DNA of 64,000 nt, taken from assembly GCA_019634415.1 (NCBI GenBank), contig JAHQVJ010000174.1, positions 1 through 64,000 on the forward strand. Direction: 5' to 3'. The notes beneath the pieces were generated by a model. That model had not been told where the DNA came from and made no database searches. It saw nothing but the letters and a program-made list of their open reading frames with translations. Below, piece by piece: positions 61,718-64,000 of this stretch (position 1 is the stretch's first letter; every line of letters begins with the position of its first letter). Position numbers and translations under genes: made by a program. The DNA comes from Myxococcales bacterium. GTDB lineage: Bacteria > Myxococcota_A > UBA796 > GCA-2862545.

Positions 61718-64000
61718 ATGCTGACGGCGATGGCCTGGCTGATGGGCTGCACGCCACTGTCGCTTCCCGATCCCGAGATCGAGGGGGTCTCCCCGGCGTT
61801 CGCCTTCAACGGGCGCGAGCGCGAGATCTCCATCGAAGGAACCCGCTTCTACCCGGAGATCCGGGTGCCGGCCACGGGTGTGGCCAGAGTCGACAAGGCC
61901 TACGAGGGGTGGCTGACGGGCCCGGGAGGGCGCGTGCCCTTCTCCAGCATCAGCCTCGTCGACGACCGCGAGCTGTCGGCCACCGTACCGCTGGGCGTAG
62001 AGCCTGGTGACTACACCGTCACAGTGGTCGGGCCCGGTGGCGGCAGGGATACCTTCGAGGGGCCCTTCGTGGTCACCGACGAGCCCGTCAACCGCCTGCG
62101 GATGAGCACGGAGCAGCTCGCTCCCTACCGTGCTGGGGAGGCCCTGAAGCTGTCGGTGAGCGTGCTGGACCTCGCCGGGGAGATCGTGCAGGCACCCGTC
62201 GAGGTCGAGTTGGTGGCCCAGATGAAGGGCAGCGGCGCGAGCGTGGACGTGACGGGGGTTCAATCCACCCTCGTGGAGTGGGCGGCCACCGAGACCGGTG
62301 CGACGGGCGTTCTGCGGGATGGAGTGGGGGAGTTCACCTTTCTCACGCAGCAGACGGGGACCATGGAGGTCACGGTCAGTGGGCCCCTGCTCGACCGCGT
62401 TCCTCCGGTGGCGGAGCTGTACGATTTCTCCAACTCCCTGGACCTGGAGGTTCGCTTCGAGCTTCCCAAGAAGTACGACGACATCTTCGTCGCGGGGCGT
62501 GCCTTCAGCGTGTTCGCCGAGCTGGTGGACGCGTTCGGAAATCCGGTGGGAAATCGGCAGACCCTGCCCCTGTTCTTCAAGGCGGAACAAAGCCAGAACC
62601 TCGACTTCCTCCGCGAGGTGACCCTCGAGGGGCCCACGTACTTCGACGTCGTGCTGACGCAGGCGTCCGAGGTCGCGTGGCTGCAGTTCGGCACGGCCGA
62701 CGATGCTTCGCGCTCGGCGATTCTCGAGGTGGTGCCCGCCGAGGCGGCCACGGTGGAGCTCGAGCCCTTCACCCCGGCGCCCGACTTCGATGGGGTCGTG
62801 CGAGTGAAGGCAGGCCAGGACGTCACCCTGACGGCGCGGTTCAACGACGCCTTCGGCAACCGCACCCAGATGTTCGAGGAGACCACCTTGGCTCCCGACT
62901 CCCTCGCGGGTTCGGGCTGTAGCCGCGCCACCACCCAGCGCGACTGTCAGGTGGTGTTCACCCGGGCCGATCCGAACCCGGTGGTGATCACCGCCTCCTC
63001 CCCCAACGGTGTGAGCGGCAGCTACGCCCCTGGGTACGTGGTGTCTCCCGGAGATCCGTACGGGCTGAGGGTGGACGTCGCCGCTCCGCCCACCTCGGGC
63101 GTTCCGTTTCGGGTCGAGGTCACCATCGTCGACGAGTGGGACAACGTGGTCGATGCCCGCGCCACCAAGCCGGTGGTGGTGGTGGCAGACACCGATCAGA
63201 ACGATGCCACCTGCTTCGATGTCGGCTTCGGTACGGCGGGGGAGGTGTTGTTCGACTGCACCATGACCCTCGCTCGCCCCGACGCACAGCTCTTTGCGGA
63301 GATCCTGGGCTCTGTGGGCGGGCAGTCGGACACCTTCGAGGTGCAGAACGGACCACTCGAAGACGTGGTCGTCACCCCCACCGCGACCGTGGTGGAGGCG
63401 GGTGATCCGACCACCCTCACCCTGCAGGGCTTCGATCAGTTCGGGAACCCCTTCGTCCATCAGACGGACCCCGTGGTGAGTCTCGTGGACGACAGTGGCA
63501 CCTGGTCGGAGCCGACGGCGATGTTCGTCGCAGGCACGAGCACGGTGAACGTGACGGGAGAGTTCACCGAGGCTGGCGAGACGTCGATCCATGTGTCGCA
63601 GCAGGGCGTGCCGAAGGGGTCCTCGCCGCTGATCCTGGTGGAGGCGGGGCCGCCAGCGGACCTCACGGCGACGCTGCTCGCGCCCTGGGCCTGGGTGGGC
63701 GTGCCCGCCGAGGTGGAGGTTCGCGCCGTAGACGCGTTCGGAAACCATGCCCAGTGGAACGGCACGGCGACCCTGTCGTCGGCGACCACCTCTAGCTCCG
63801 ACGTGGTGGTCGCCATCAACGACGGGCGCGGGATCGGCGTCTACACCTGGGACGAGACCTCCTTCTCCGAGGTGCTGGACGCCACGGGCAACTCCTGGAG
63901 CAGCTCCAGCGACGAGCTGGTGGTGGCCGAGGACTGTGGTGTCGACAACCCCACGGCCCAGCTGCAGTTTGGTGGCCACGACGACGCCATCGCCTGTCTC
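61718..64000 (+). CDS. Large Ig-repeat lipoprotein, partial
   Basis: At least 761 residues, open to the right edge. A short leader with lipobox LMGC is followed by an IPT/TIG-like domain (IEGVSPAFAFNGREREISIEGT) and then repeated Big_1-like units marked by VDAFGNPVG, NDAFGNRT, VDEWDNVVD, FDQFGNPF and VDAFGNHA. These F-G-N signatures are typical of Ig-like adhesion repeats. ATG at 61718 is used, with ATG 61730 an alternative. It is the last visible gene of the kinase-FecR operon, 16 bases after the barrel protein. An opposite-strand frame (61601-63979) is a shadow. Confidence 0.85.
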   Translation, partial: MLTAMAWLMGCTPLSLPDPEIEGVSPAFAFNGREREISIEGTRFYPEIRVPATGVARVDKAYEGWLTGPGGRVPFSSISLVDDRELSATVPLGVEPGDYTVTVVGPGGGRDTFEGPFVVTDEPVNRLRMSTEQLAPYRAGEALKLSVSVLDLAGEIVQAPVEVELVAQMKGSGASVDVTGVQSTLVEWAATETGATGVLRDGVGEFTFLTQQTGTMEVTVSGPLLDRVPPVAELYDFSNSLDLEVRFELPKKYDDIFVAGRAFSVFAELVDAFGNPVGNRQTLPLFFKAEQSQNLDFLREVTLEGPTYFDVVLTQASEVAWLQFGTADDASRSAILEVVPAEAATVELEPFTPAPDFDGVVRVKAGQDVTLTARFNDAFGNRTQMFEETTLAPDSLAGSGCSRATTQRDCQVVFTRADPNPVVITASSPNGVSGSYAPGYVVSPGDPYGLRVDVAAPPTSGVPFRVEVTIVDEWDNVVDARATKPVVVVADTDQNDATCFDVGFGTAGEVLFDCTMTLARPDAQLFAEILGSVGGQSDTFEVQNGPLEDVVVTPTATVVEAGDPTTLTLQGFDQFGNPFVHQTDPVVSLVDDSGTWSEPTAMFVAGTSTVNVTGEFTEAGETSIHVSQQGVPKGSSPLILVEAGPPADLTATLLAPWAWVGVPAEVEVRAVDAFGNHAQWNGTATLSSATTSSSDVVVAINDGRGIGVYTWDETSFSEVLDATGNSWSSSSDELVVAEDCGVDNPTAQLQFGGHDDAIACL

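Noticed and set aside
61601-63979. A 792-residue minus-strand frame at the right edge
   Set aside because: The plus strand carries a continuous lipoprotein frame with repeated DAFGN motifs from 61718 to the edge; the minus frame has no recognised sequence.

Overview
The window is very GC-rich and densely packed, and looks like a chromosomal segment of a member of the Myxococcota (former Deltaproteobacteria). The evidence is: a MYXO-CTERM-like sorting tail, two DUF2330 proteins, many exported Cys-rich proteins and lipoproteins, a CarH/CarA-type MerR-B12 regulator beside carotenoid genes, and frequent GTG starts with 4-base ATGA/GTGA stop-start overlaps. The phylum is inferred from gene content. 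No rRNA, tRNA, CRISPR array, insertion sequence or prophage gene was seen, and no gap between genes exceeds 300 bases.

Layout. 1-3.5 kb (minus): fatty-acid beta-oxidation (fadN, fadA; fadA is cut by the left edge). 3.5-9 kb (plus): a TonB_C-domain protein, a double HtrA protease of the Nma111 type, a SixA-like phosphatase and a DUF924 protein. 9-12.2 kb (minus): a histidine kinase / STAS-like / AhpD-like operon, a DUF4328 membrane protein and an orphan ExbD. 12.5-17.2 kb: a Cys-rich lipoprotein, a metallophosphoesterase, then a coupled operon of an iodothyronine-deiodinase-like gene with an in-frame UGA, a GH113-like protein and a NUDIX hydrolase, followed by two small unknown genes and an enoyl-CoA hydratase. 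17.2-21.7 kb: the glyoxylate shunt (aceB-aceA) divergent from a RamB/ScfR-type regulator. 21.7-29.3 kb: a soluble chemoreceptor, a NarK-like transporter, a DksA-like protein and a formate dehydrogenase operon (fdhB-fdhA).

29.4-35.5 kb holds secreted proteins, including a large metalloprotease fused in frame to a lipoprotein. 35.5-45 kb is a carotenoid cluster: a minus-strand operon crtL-crtE-crtB-carH and a divergent plus-strand operon crtC-like / glycosyltransferase / acyltransferase / crtD-like / unknown, sharing a short AT-rich intergenic region with a palindrome. 45-49.4 kb carries exported proteins and the DUF2330 pair. 49.4-54.7 kb carries a Fur/Irr-like regulator, an OmpA/BON operon, an AAA-like orphan and an RsmC-like methyltransferase. 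54.7-64 kb carries a Ca-binding-repeat lipoprotein and a long operon of two histidine kinases, a FecR protein, a large surface protein with a probable C-terminal barrel, and an Ig-like lipoprotein that runs off the right edge.

The main discovery is that two genes here appear to encode selenocysteine: fdhA (UGA at 26771-26769) and the deiodinase-like gene (UGA at 13967-13969). Each UGA is followed at the right distance by a bacterial SECIS-like hairpin. The fdhA case is textbook. It implies that this organism decodes Sec, which supports reading the deiodinase-like gene the same way; a standard gene caller would break both. Light control of an acylated, glycosylated carotenoid through an AdoCbl photoreceptor is the other coherent system.
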